Source of the DNA: Atopobiaceae bacterium
GTDB taxonomy: Bacteria > Actinomycetota > Coriobacteriia > Coriobacteriales > Atopobiaceae
Length of the DNA stretch: 13,622 nt
NCBI GenBank assembly: GCA_017510875.1
Contig: JAFWLX010000047.1
Span: 1-13,622 of the forward strand
Reading direction: 5' to 3'
The stretch's first letter is position 1, and every line of letters begins with the position of its first letter. Below, piece after piece: positions 1-6,918 of the stretch. The translations under genes and the position numbers were made by a program. Under the pieces are notes generated by a model. That model searched no databases. It was not told the origin of the DNA and saw nothing but the letters and a program-made list of their open reading frames with translations.

Positions 1-46
1 CCACGGCTGTCCCGTGGTGCAGCAGGGGCGCAGCCCCCATCGCACC
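1..46 (-). terminator. Hairpins downstream of the radical SAM gene
   Basis: Two adjoining stem-loops lie just past the stop codon of the minus-strand radical SAM gene. One pairs GGTGC (16-20) with GCACC (42-46), with an inner GGGG/CCCC stem (25-28 with 34-37). The other pairs CCACGG (1-6) with CCGTGG (12-17). This is the right place for a 3' end, but no T-tract is visible because the window begins here. Calling it a terminator is inference; the pairing is seen directly. Confidence 0.4.
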
Positions 47-48
47 AG

Positions 49-1350
49 CTAAGACTGATACGCATTACGTACCATACGTGAGAGGTTTTGCCGCATGACA
101 TCGCGAGTTGCCTTCGTGCAGCCCTCCGCACACCATGGGCACCACGTCAGGCGCACGCACAATGGGTAGAACAGGCAGGTCTGGCACTCGGGAACTCTAA
201 TCGTCTGCTTCCATGCCTTAATTACCTCTTGGTCCAGCTCATCTTGGTAGATGCTGCCAACGAGCCTCTCCTCGCTCTCGTGCTCGCACTTACCCAATCG
301 ACCATCGGGTAGAATCGTGAGCGACTGGTCGCTGTCAGCCATGCACCGGTTTACTGAAAGAGCTGACTTAAGCTCGGACTGGGTACTGATTCCCAGCTCG
401 TCCACATGCCCCTGAAGTTTACTGTGAGCGGCTAGTAAGTCCTCGTTGGCACCATACGCCGAGGTGTTGGAGGTGAAGTCCCGCAGCGGCGCAACGTAGA
501 CGCGCACCTTCTGCTTCTTGCTGAATCTTTCGGCCAGCTTGTCGCTAAGCTGCCAGAGGTCCTGTTCGTTGTGGGTACTCATGTTTAGGCGCAGGTTAAC
601 CTTCATTCCGGCATCGGCCAAAAGGTCGATGTTGTCAAGCACGCGCTTGTAGGGGCTGCCCACAGCATTTACGTATGCCTTGGTCTTGTTGTAGGTGTCT
701 TCCGTTCCGTCAAGCGTCACCTGTACGGAGTTCAGGTGCCATGTATCGCACGCGCGTTGCACAAGCTCTTTGGTAAAGAGGTAGCCGTTGGTCGTCATCT
801 GGGAGGTAACACCAATGCCCAAGGCGGCAAGATCGGCAACGATGAGGTCGATGGCACGATAGTTTACGAGGGGCTCCCCGCCAAACCAGTTGATACGTAC
901 GTCGTTTCCCCCGCACTTGCGTGCGATATAGGCTGCCACATCATGAGCTACCTCGTCCGTCATGGTCCTGCGCGGACGACCCTGCTCGTAGCAATAGAAG
1001 CAACGCGCGTTGCAGTCAGTTGTGGTGAAGATTACGAAGCTTGTGATGTGTGGCTTGGTGCGTACCAGGAGCTTGGACGTTTGCCTCACCTGTTGTGCAA
1101 GCTTGTGCTCGTCATAGTCCTCGGGCACCAGATACCAGCGAGCAACAAGTTCGTCATGCGCGTCGCCGCCCGCCGATACCTCATCATGGGAAAGCAGCAC
1201 CAGGCTACCTGTCATGGTGTGGTACCACAGCTCGCCCTCGTCCACTTCCACGCGAAGGCAGTGATGCGAGAGACGGTTGCATTCTGGCTTAACGGTCTGA
1301 CGCCCGCACATGCCCGCAATGGCTTTGACTGGTGGAAGTACCTCTCTCAT
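49..1350 (-). CDS. Radical SAM/SPASM domain protein, probable peptide (RiPP) maturase
   Basis: This is a 433-residue cytosolic iron-sulfur enzyme. The radical SAM core carries the CX3CX2C motif C113-C117-C120 (CNARCFYC), which binds the [4Fe-4S] cluster that cleaves S-adenosylmethionine. WFGGEP follows, as usual in the family. The C-terminal SPASM region has cysteines at 336, 355, 389, 392, 398, 404, 407 and 411, enough for two auxiliary clusters. Residues 1-100 resemble the N-terminal domain of peptide-modifying members. Such enzymes install thioether or C-C crosslinks in ribosomal peptides; the substrate here is not known. I chose the ATG at 1350 because GGAGG sits 4 nt upstream. An in-frame TTG at 1392 would add 14 residues with a poorer ribosome site. 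The gene diverges from clpC and its downstream neighbour is outside the window. Family assignment is firm; the peptide-maturation role is inferred. Confidence 0.85.
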   Translation of the reverse strand: MREVLPPVKAIAGMCGRQTVKPECNRLSHHCLRVEVDEGELWYHTMTGSLVLLSHDEVSAGGDAHDELVARWYLVPEDYDEHKLAQQVRQTSKLLVRTKPHITSFVIFTTTDCNARCFYCYEQGRPRRTMTDEVAHDVAAYIARKCGGNDVRINWFGGEPLVNYRAIDLIVADLAALGIGVTSQMTTNGYLFTKELVQRACDTWHLNSVQVTLDGTEDTYNKTKAYVNAVGSPYKRVLDNIDLLADAGMKVNLRLNMSTHNEQDLWQLSDKLAERFSKKQKVRVYVAPLRDFTSNTSAYGANEDLLAAHSKLQGHVDELGISTQSELKSALSVNRCMADSDQSLTILPDGRLGKCEHESEERLVGSIYQDELDQEVIKAWKQTIRVPECQTCLFYPLCVRLTWCPWCAEGCTKATRDVMRQNLSRMVRNAYQS

Positions 1351-1454
1351 GTAGCCTCCGTGTGCTGGATTCTTGTGATAGCTCGTAGACAAAGGGTATC
1401 ACCAGATGCCCCATAACAGCCCGGAATGTCTACTGTGGATTGAGGCGGACCCAT
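1347..1454 (-). CDS. Candidate 35-residue peptide ORF overlapping the radical SAM start
   Basis: An ATG at 1454 opens 35 codons whose TGA stop overlaps the radical SAM ATG as ATGA (1347-1350), the classical coupling arrangement. The peptide begins MGPPQSTVDIPGCYGAS and has cysteines at 13 and 22 and several Ser/Thr. It could be the substrate of the maturase. Against it, no Shine-Dalgarno sequence is evident, it uses rare codons (AGA, CGA, CTA, GTA), and an ORF this short arises easily by chance. It is recorded as a candidate only. Confidence 0.2.
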   Translation of the reverse strand: MGPPQSTVDIPGCYGASGDTLCLRAITRIQHTEAT

Positions 1455-1542
1455 ATTTCACAGACGGATGGCCACCATAGGATGACGTAACGGTTTGGTA
1501 TCTGCCTCAATCCCCAGCACGAATCCTGTGGTGGGCTGGCAA

Positions 1543-1570
1543 TTGCGTGCATAGGTGTACGTGCTAATGG
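1543..1570 (+). promoter_or_regulatory. Possible clpC promoter
   Basis: TTGCGT (1543-1548), a 16-bp gap and TAATGG (1565-1570), with TG one base before the -10 (extended -10 form), would start transcription shortly before the clpC leader hairpin. The match to the sigma-70 consensus is partial. No full CIRCE, HAIR or ClgR operator is visible nearby. Confidence 0.25.
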
Positions 1571-1597
1571 GTACAAAACATGACAGCTAACCTGACT

Positions 1598-1627
1598 GCC
1601 GCCGGTGGAGGGTGCTCCACCGGCGGC
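1598..1627 (+). promoter_or_regulatory. Perfect 13-bp hairpin in the clpC 5' leader
   Basis: GCCGCCGGTGGAG (1598-1610) and CTCCACCGGCGGC (1615-1627) are perfectly complementary around a GGTG tetraloop. The hairpin ends 10 nt before the purine-rich AAGGGGGG ribosome site of clpC. There is no T-tract on either strand, so it is not an ordinary terminator. It could be an operator, an mRNA-stabilising 5' structure or a translational switch; the sequence does not decide. Confidence 0.6.
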
Positions 1628-1657
1628 GTCCCATATCAAGGGGGGTGTAGTACCCGC

Positions 1658-4264
1658 ATGTTTGAGAAGTTTACCGATAAGGCGCGCAAGGTCATGAGCT
1701 TGGCCCAAGAGGAGGCTCGCAGCCTTGGCAAGATGTACGTGGGGACCGAGCACCTGCTGCTGGCCCTTATCAAGGAGGGCGAGGGCATTGCTGCCCAGGC
1801 CCTGGCAAAGCTTGACGTTACCTACGAAGAGACCCTGCTTACGGTTCGCGAGATATCATCCGAGGTAAACGAGCCGGTACCTGGTGGCCACATTCCCTTT
1901 ACGCCGCGTGCAAAGCGCGTGCTTGAGGACGCCTACCGCGAGACCATGACCCAGGGACAAACCTACATTGCTACCGAGCACCTGCTGCTGGGCATCGTGG
2001 CCGAGGGCGATGGTCGCGCCATGATTGCGCTCTCGCGCATGGGCGTCTCGGGCGATGCCGTGCGCAACGCAGTAAACCAGCTGGTCTCAGAGAACTCTGA
2101 CGGCAGGCGGCGCGAGCGCCCCATGGCAGCCGAGGGTGTCTTTGATCCGCGTGCCATGGGTGCCGTTCCGGGTGGAAGCCATGCTGCCAACGACGACTCC
2201 ATGCTTGAGAACTACGGCAAGAACCTCACCCGCCTTGCCACCGACGGCAAGCTTGATCCGGTGATCGGGCGCGACCGCGAGGTAGAGCGCGTGATGCAGG
2301 TACTGGCCCGCCGCCAGAAGAACAACCCGCTTATCCTGGGCGACCCTGGTGTGGGCAAGACGGCCGTGGTCGAGGGCCTGGCCCAGCTCATTGCCGGTGG
2401 CAACGTGCCCGACATCCTGCGCGGCAAGCAGATTTGGACGCTTGACATGGCGGCGCTGGTTGCCGGCTCAAAGTATCGCGGCGAGTTCGAGGAGCGCCTG
2501 AAGAAGGTCATCGACGAGGTCGAGGCAGCTCAGGATGCCATTCTCTTCATTGACGAGATTCATACCATCATTGGTGCTGGCTCGGCCGAGGGCTCCATCG
2601 ATGCCGCGTCCATCCTAAAGCCGCCGCTGTCTCGTGGTGAGATTCAGGTGATTGGCGCAACCACCTCGGACGAGTATCGCAAGCATATCGAGAAGGACTC
2701 CGCCTTCGAGCGCCGTTTCCAGCCGGTGTTCATTGACGAGCCCAGTGTGGCCGACACGCTCGAGATCCTGCATGGTCTGCAAGACCGCTACGAGAGCCAC
2801 CACCATGTGCGCTACACCGAGGACGCCCTGATGGCGGCCGTCACGCTCTCTAACCGCTATGTGCAAGACCGTTACCTGCCCGACAAGGCCATCGACGTCA
2901 TTGACGAGGCCGGTGCGCGCACGCGCGTGCACAAGATGGCCCTGCCGCCCGAGCTTGCCCAGGTAGACGAGGAGCTTGCTCGCGTGCGCGAGGACAAGGC
3001 CCGTGCTGCCGAGGTGCAAGAGTTTGAGGAGGCGGCCCGCTTGCGCGACAAGGAGAAGGAGCTCACCTCTCGTCGCAGCGAGCTCGAGCAGGCTTGGCGC
3101 GAGCGCATGGATGCCAACGTGGTTACGGTGGGCGAGCAAGACATAGCTGACGTGGTCTCTGACATCACCGGTGTACCGGTGTCCAACCTCACCGAGGCCG
3201 AGGCCTCCAAGCTGCTACGCTGCGAGGATGCGCTGCATCAGCGCGTGGTTGGTCAGGACGAGGCTGTCAGTGCCGTGAGCCGTGCCATTCGCCGCAGCCG
3301 CAGCCCGCTCAAGGATCCGCGCCGTCCCGGTGGCTCGTTCATCTTCCTAGGCCCGTCAGGCGTGGGCAAGACCGAGCTAGCAAAAAGCCTGGCAGAGTTC
3401 CTGTTTGGCAGCGAGGACGCGCTCATCAGCTTTGACATGTCCGAGTTTATGGAGAAGCATGCTGTCTCCAAGCTCGTGGGTGCCCCTCCCGGATACGTGG
3501 GTTACGACGAGGGCGGCGAGCTGACCAAGGCCGTGCGTCGCAGGCCCTACTCGGTGGTGCTCTTTGACGAGATCGAGAAGGCACACCCTGACGTGTTCAA
3601 CATCCTGCTGCAGATTCTGGATGAGGGCAGGCTCACCGATGGCCAAGGTCGCACGGTGGATTTCTCCAACACGGTGGTCATCATGACCTCCAACGTAGGC
3701 GCGCGCGAGATTGCCCAAACCTCGCCGATGGGCTTTACCTCGGCAGGCAACGGCGGCCTTTCGGACAAAGAGATCAAGAGCCGTGTTGAGAGCGAGCTCA
3801 AGCACCTGTTCCGTCCCGAGTTCCTTAACCGTGTGGACGAGATCGTGGTATTCAAGTCGCTGACCGACCAGCAGCTGCGTCAGGTGGTGGACCTCATGAT
3901 TGCCGACCTGCGCAATCGCCTCATTGCCCAGGGTATGTCTATCGAGCTTACCGATGCCGCACGCGACCTGGTGGCCCGCGAGGGAACCGATCCCATCTAC
4001 GGGGCCCGTCCACTGCGCCGCGCAATCCAGACGCTGATCGAGGATCCGCTGGCAGAGGAGCTGTTGGGTGGCAACTGGCGTCCGGGCGATGTGATCATGG
4101 TGGACGTGGAAGACGGTCACTTGGTCTTCTCGCACGGCGAAGGCGAGATTCCTGCGCCTTCCGAGCGCATTCACATGGAGCTGCCCCATGCTCGCTCGCA
4201 CTGGACCACGGAGTCACGCGGCAGCTCGGTGGGCAGCCTTGATGTCATGTCCTCCGGCGAGTAG
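1658..4264 (+). CDS. clpC: ATP-dependent Clp protease ATP-binding subunit ClpC
   Basis: This 868-residue AAA+ unfoldase works in the cytoplasm, feeding substrates to the ClpP peptidase. It has an N-terminal double Clp repeat (about 1-145; both repeats contain EHLLL). AAA domain 1 has Walker A GDPGVGKT (228-235) and Walker B FIDEIH. A middle region carries a UVR motif around 445-475. AAA domain 2 has Walker A GPSGVGKT (565-572) and Walker B LFDEIEKAH. MGF at 691-693 lies where ClpC proteins carry the ClpP-docking loop. Length and layout are normal for the family. The ATG at 1658 is preferred over an in-frame ATG at 1580 because FEKFTDKARKV is the conserved N-terminus and AAGGGGGG lies 12 nt upstream. 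The longer version would also translate through the leader hairpin. ctsR and mcsAB are not adjacent, unlike in Bacillus, and a hairpin terminator follows. Confidence 0.97.
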   Translation: MFEKFTDKARKVMSLAQEEARSLGKMYVGTEHLLLALIKEGEGIAAQALAKLDVTYEETLLTVREISSEVNEPVPGGHIPFTPRAKRVLEDAYRETMTQGQTYIATEHLLLGIVAEGDGRAMIALSRMGVSGDAVRNAVNQLVSENSDGRRRERPMAAEGVFDPRAMGAVPGGSHAANDDSMLENYGKNLTRLATDGKLDPVIGRDREVERVMQVLARRQKNNPLILGDPGVGKTAVVEGLAQLIAGGNVPDILRGKQIWTLDMAALVAGSKYRGEFEERLKKVIDEVEAAQDAILFIDEIHTIIGAGSAEGSIDAASILKPPLSRGEIQVIGATTSDEYRKHIEKDSAFERRFQPVFIDEPSVADTLEILHGLQDRYESHHHVRYTEDALMAAVTLSNRYVQDRYLPDKAIDVIDEAGARTRVHKMALPPELAQVDEELARVREDKARAAEVQEFEEAARLRDKEKELTSRRSELEQAWRERMDANVVTVGEQDIADVVSDITGVPVSNLTEAEASKLLRCEDALHQRVVGQDEAVSAVSRAIRRSRSPLKDPRRPGGSFIFLGPSGVGKTELAKSLAEFLFGSEDALISFDMSEFMEKHAVSKLVGAPPGYVGYDEGGELTKAVRRRPYSVVLFDEIEKAHPDVFNILLQILDEGRLTDGQGRTVDFSNTVVIMTSNVGAREIAQTSPMGFTSAGNGGLSDKEIKSRVESELKHLFRPEFLNRVDEIVVFKSLTDQQLRQVVDLMIADLRNRLIAQGMSIELTDAARDLVAREGTDPIYGARPLRRAIQTLIEDPLAEELLGGNWRPGDVIMVDVEDGHLVFSHGEGEIPAPSERIHMELPHARSHWTTESRGSSVGSLDVMSSGE

Positions 4265-4276
4265 TGAACTTGGCTG

Positions 4277-4332
4277 AACACTACCCGGGACCACCCCTGG
4301 CCTGGCTGCGAAGGGTGGTCCCGGGTAATGTT
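4277..4332 (+). terminator. Hairpin terminator after clpC
   Basis: A 20-bp stem (4277-4296 with 4313-4332; core CTACCCGGGACCACCC) contains one G-T wobble and encloses a 16-nt loop. It starts 12 nt after the clpC stop codon. The tail is only weakly T-rich (CCTCTCAT), so termination may be incomplete or factor-assisted. It separates clpC from the disA transcription unit. Confidence 0.7.
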
Positions 4333-4378
4333 CCTCTCATAAATAAATGCCGTCGCTACCCGTTCCTGTCCGCTCGCG

Positions 4379-4384
4379 TATACT
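4379..4384 (+). promoter_or_regulatory. Candidate -10 element for the disA operon
   Basis: TATACT (five of six consensus bases) lies in the clpC-disA gap, 65 bp before the disA start and just before the leader hairpin. No convincing TTGACA-like -35 is found 16-18 bp upstream, so the promoter may be activator-dependent or the call may be wrong. Confidence 0.4.
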
Positions 4385-4401
4385 GAATAACGGACCAATG
4401 T

Positions 4402-4428
4402 GGCCGACCCGCATCAAGTGGGTCGGCC
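4402..4428 (+). promoter_or_regulatory. Perfect 9-bp hairpin in the disA 5' leader
   Basis: GGCCGACCC (4402-4410) pairs perfectly with GGGTCGGCC (4420-4428) around a 9-nt loop. It ends 10 nt before the AAGGAGG ribosome site (4438-4444). There is no T-tract. Its position relative to the ribosome site copies that of the clpC leader hairpin, though the sequences differ. Confidence 0.55.
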
Positions 4429-4449
4429 TGCACGCATAAGGAGGCGCCC

Positions 4450-5517
4450 ATGGACACGACTATCCGCGAATCCAAGTTGTCAGAGCGCTTGACCAACGCC
4501 ATTAGGCAGACGGCTCCGGGCACCGCCCTCAGGCATGCCCTGGACATGATTATTGCCGGACACCTGGGGGCGCTCATCTGCATTGGTGACACCGAAAACG
4601 TGTTGGCAGCAGGTGATGACGGTTTTAAGCTTGATATTTCATTCACCGCAAATCGACTGTTCGAGCTCTCAAAGATGGACGGTGCCATCGTTATCGATAG
4701 AGACCTCACCCAGATTCTGCGCGCCAACTACCACCTTAACCCCGATCCGTCTTTGCCCACGTCCGAGACGGGCATGCGTCATCGCACGGCAGCCCGTATG
4801 AGCCTGCTCACCCGTGCAACCGTCATCTCGATATCCGAGCGCCGCCAGGTCATCACCCTTTACGTTGATGGGCGCGGCCACCAGATTCGTACGGTGGGCG
4901 AACTCATGACTTCGGTCAATCAGCTGCTTGTGTCTATGCAGAACACGCGCCAGCAGCTTGACCGCAGATTGCTGCGTCTGACCACCTTGGAGCTGGACAA
5001 CTACGTCACGCTTGAGGATGTAACCGACACGCTCTACCTCTTTGAGGTGCTCATGACCGAGGCTGAGACCCTCGATCGTATCATCCTGCAACTTGGCCGT
5101 GAGGGCCACACCATCAGGATGCAGCGCGACGAGTTTATTGGCGACATGGACAGCGAGTACACGCTCATGATTCGCGACTATGCGGCCGACTCGTCGGAAG
5201 AGAGCGCCGAGGCCATCAGGCGTGCTCTGCACAGCACCAACAACACCATGCTGCGCTCTACCTCGCGCATCGCCGAGTACCTGGGATATCCCGGCAAGTC
5301 GGAGGATTCCACCATCACCCCGCTGGGCCTGCGTACGCTCTCTAACGTGTCGGTGGTTCGACGCGGCATGGCCGACAAGATTGTGGACGAGTACGGCTCG
5401 CTCTCCGAGCTTATGGATGACATCGAGCAGAACCCCGACCGTCTGGATGGACTGGGCGTTGACAATCCCACCATCCTTGCCGACAGCCTGTACCGCATGT
5501 GGGGCAAGCGCGGATGA
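4450..5517 (+). CDS. disA: DNA integrity scanning protein DisA, diadenylate cyclase
   Basis: This 355-residue protein condenses two ATP to cyclic di-AMP and, in characterised homologues, binds branched DNA such as Holliday junctions. The N-terminal DAC domain carries both catalytic signatures: DGA at 77-79 and RHRTAA at 110-115. A helical spine (about 150-290) follows. The C-terminal helix-hairpin-helix domain (about 295-350, with LRTLSNV and LDGLGVDNPTI) is the DNA-binding part. Length and motif spacing match Bacillus DisA. AAGGAGG lies 5 nt before the ATG, an excellent ribosome site. The stop overlaps the ispD start as ATGA. radA, usually just upstream of disA, is absent here. Regulation probably includes the upstream hairpin leader, but this is not shown. 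Confidence 0.95.
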   Translation: MDTTIRESKLSERLTNAIRQTAPGTALRHALDMIIAGHLGALICIGDTENVLAAGDDGFKLDISFTANRLFELSKMDGAIVIDRDLTQILRANYHLNPDPSLPTSETGMRHRTAARMSLLTRATVISISERRQVITLYVDGRGHQIRTVGELMTSVNQLLVSMQNTRQQLDRRLLRLTTLELDNYVTLEDVTDTLYLFEVLMTEAETLDRIILQLGREGHTIRMQRDEFIGDMDSEYTLMIRDYAADSSEESAEAIRRALHSTNNTMLRSTSRIAEYLGYPGKSEDSTITPLGLRTLSNVSVVRRGMADKIVDEYGSLSELMDDIEQNPDRLDGLGVDNPTILADSLYRMWGKRG

Positions 5518-6287
5518 GCGGCCTTGCCACATGCCCCTACGCGCAGGCAGAGCGCGTGGGAAGTGCAGAACAAGGGCCCGACACCTGCGCAATCATCGTT
5601 GCGGGAGGTTCGGGCGAGCGTTTTGGTGACCCGCGGGGCAAGCAGTTTGTAGAGCTGCTTGGCCTGCCCATCATGGCTTGGTCCATTCTTGCGTTTGATC
5701 GTGCGCCTTCGGTGGGCCATTTGGTGGTGGTATGCCCACATGGGCGGCTTGACGAGGTGCGGCACAACGTGCTGGCGGGCCTCTCGCTGCGCTGTGACGT
5801 GACCCTCACGCTTGCTGGCGCCACCAGACAAGATTCGGTGTTCTCGGGCCTTATTGCCATGCCGCCAGACTTTGAGTTGGTGGCCATACACGATGGGGCA
5901 CGTCCGCTGGTAGAGGTTGAGGCTATTGAGCGCTGCATTGCTGCCGTGCGCAACGACGAGAACCTTGCGGGTGCCATCCTTGCCTCGCGTGAGACCGACA
6001 CGCTCAAGCTTACCGATGCCACGGGCCGCATTCTGGCCACGCCGGATCGCAGCAACTACTGGTGCGCCCAGACGCCGCAGGTCTTTAGGGCCCGCACGAT
6101 TCTGGCCGCACACAAGGCTGCGGTGTGGGATGACTTTGTGGGTACAGACGACGCCTCGTTGGTGGAGCACCGTGGCGGGCGCGTGCGCGTGGTTGAGTCG
6201 CCGCGCGACAACATTAAGATAACGGTGCCAGAAGATCTGGCGCTTGCCGAGGCCACGCTAGCGCGCAGGCTGGAGCAAGGGGAGTAG
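5514..6287 (+). CDS. ispD: 2-C-methyl-D-erythritol 4-phosphate cytidylyltransferase IspD
   Basis: IspD transfers CMP from CTP to methylerythritol phosphate, the third step of the MEP isoprenoid pathway, in the cytoplasm. The 257-residue protein shows the CTP-binding loop VAGGSGERFG (about 30-39) with the following RGKQF lysine. It also has HDGARPL with D127, and NIKITVPEDL near the C-terminus with the second conserved lysine. The N-terminus has about 25 residues more than most IspD proteins. I keep the ATG at 5514 because it forms an ATGA overlap with the disA stop. An in-frame ATG at 5499 would lie deeper inside disA. A later start (GTG in the V of AERVGSAEQ) cannot be excluded. ispF follows after 8 bp. 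Confidence 0.94.
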   Translation: MSGLATCPYAQAERVGSAEQGPDTCAIIVAGGSGERFGDPRGKQFVELLGLPIMAWSILAFDRAPSVGHLVVVCPHGRLDEVRHNVLAGLSLRCDVTLTLAGATRQDSVFSGLIAMPPDFELVAIHDGARPLVEVEAIERCIAAVRNDENLAGAILASRETDTLKLTDATGRILATPDRSNYWCAQTPQVFRARTILAAHKAAVWDDFVGTDDASLVEHRGGRVRVVESPRDNIKITVPEDLALAEATLARRLEQGE

Positions 6288-6295
6288 GAGGCCGT

Positions 6296-6775
6296 ATGCT
6301 GCACATTGGGCACGGATATGACGTGCACGCCTTTGCCGAGGGCAGACGCCTTGTGTTGGGTGGGGTGCAAATTGAGTACCCGTGTGGACTTGAGGGTCAT
6401 TCCGATGCAGACGTGCTGGCCCATGCGCTGATGGACGCGCTGCTTGGCGCCATGCGCGCCGAAGACATTGGCCAGCTCTTTCCCGACACCGATCCTTCTT
6501 ACAAGGATGCCGACTCCATGGAGCTGCTGTACCGGGTGGCGCGCTTGGCAAGCAAGCGCGGCTACCAAATCTGTGACTGCGACTGCACCATTGCCGCCCA
6601 GGCGCCCAAGCTTGCGCCGTATCGGCAGTCCATGCGCGAGAACCTGGCCCGTGCGATGGGCATTGACGTCTCGCGCATTGGCGTAAAGGCAACCACCACC
6701 GAGCACCTGGGTTTTGTGGGACGTGAGGAGGGCATTGCCGCCTGGGCGGTAACGCTTGTTGACGACCGATGTTAG
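6296..6775 (+). CDS. ispF: 2-C-methyl-D-erythritol 2,4-cyclodiphosphate synthase IspF
   Basis: IspF cyclises CDP-methylerythritol 2-phosphate with loss of CMP, two steps after IspD in the MEP pathway; it works as a metal-bound homotrimer. The 159-residue length is typical. The metal ligands are clear: D9 and H11 in GYDVH and H43 in GHSDADVLAHA. TTTEHLGFVGREEG near the C-terminus is the signature region contacting the nucleotide. The ribosome site TAGGAGG (6285-6291) includes the ispD stop codon, so translation is closely coupled. Co-location with ispD is common. ispE, which acts between them, is not in the window. Confidence 0.96.
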   Translation: MLHIGHGYDVHAFAEGRRLVLGGVQIEYPCGLEGHSDADVLAHALMDALLGAMRAEDIGQLFPDTDPSYKDADSMELLYRVARLASKRGYQICDCDCTIAAQAPKLAPYRQSMRENLARAMGIDVSRIGVKATTTEHLGFVGREEGIAAWAVTLVDDRC

Positions 6776-6788
6776 CCTGACTGGTACC

Positions 6789-6834
6789 GGAGGATGCTCC
6801 CCAAAGCGCCGTGACGGTACTTTGGGGCACCTCC
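6789..6834 (+). promoter_or_regulatory. Stem-loop between ispF and cysS
   Basis: GGAGG (6789-6793) pairs with CCTCC (6830-6834). Inside, CCCCAAAG pairs with CTTTGGGG, and CCG with CGG around a TGA loop. No T-tract follows. It lies 14 nt after ispF and 85 nt before cysS, so it may end or process the upstream message or belong to a cysS leader. A second short stem, CCAGCA/TGCTGG (6843-6848 with 6866-6871), follows. Confidence 0.45.
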
Positions 6835-6918
6835 TTCAACAGCCAGCACCGCATACGCAAAAGGTTGCTGGAACATCAGAACCCAAGCTGCAGGCCCAAC
6901 CATAAAGGAGATTTGTTC

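Noticed and set aside
1561..1567. GTGCTAA, half of a CIRCE element, before clpC
   Set aside because: The partner TTAGCACTC is not found at the required distance.
3377..4201. Long antisense ORF within clpC, and similar ones at 2615-3139, 4669-5592, 5178-6170 and 6772-7683
   Set aside because: They mirror the strong codon bias of real genes on the other strand and resemble no protein family.
6782..6793. TGGTACCGGAGG resembling the T-box sequence TGGNACCGCG upstream of cysS
   Set aside because: It starts 7 nt after ispF, so there is no room for the stem I and specifier region outside the ispF coding sequence, and the final bases do not match.
6811..6918. 36-codon N-terminal extension of cysS from a GTG
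   Set aside because: It would translate the leader hairpin; the ATG at 6919 has a strong ribosome site and the family's usual N-terminus.
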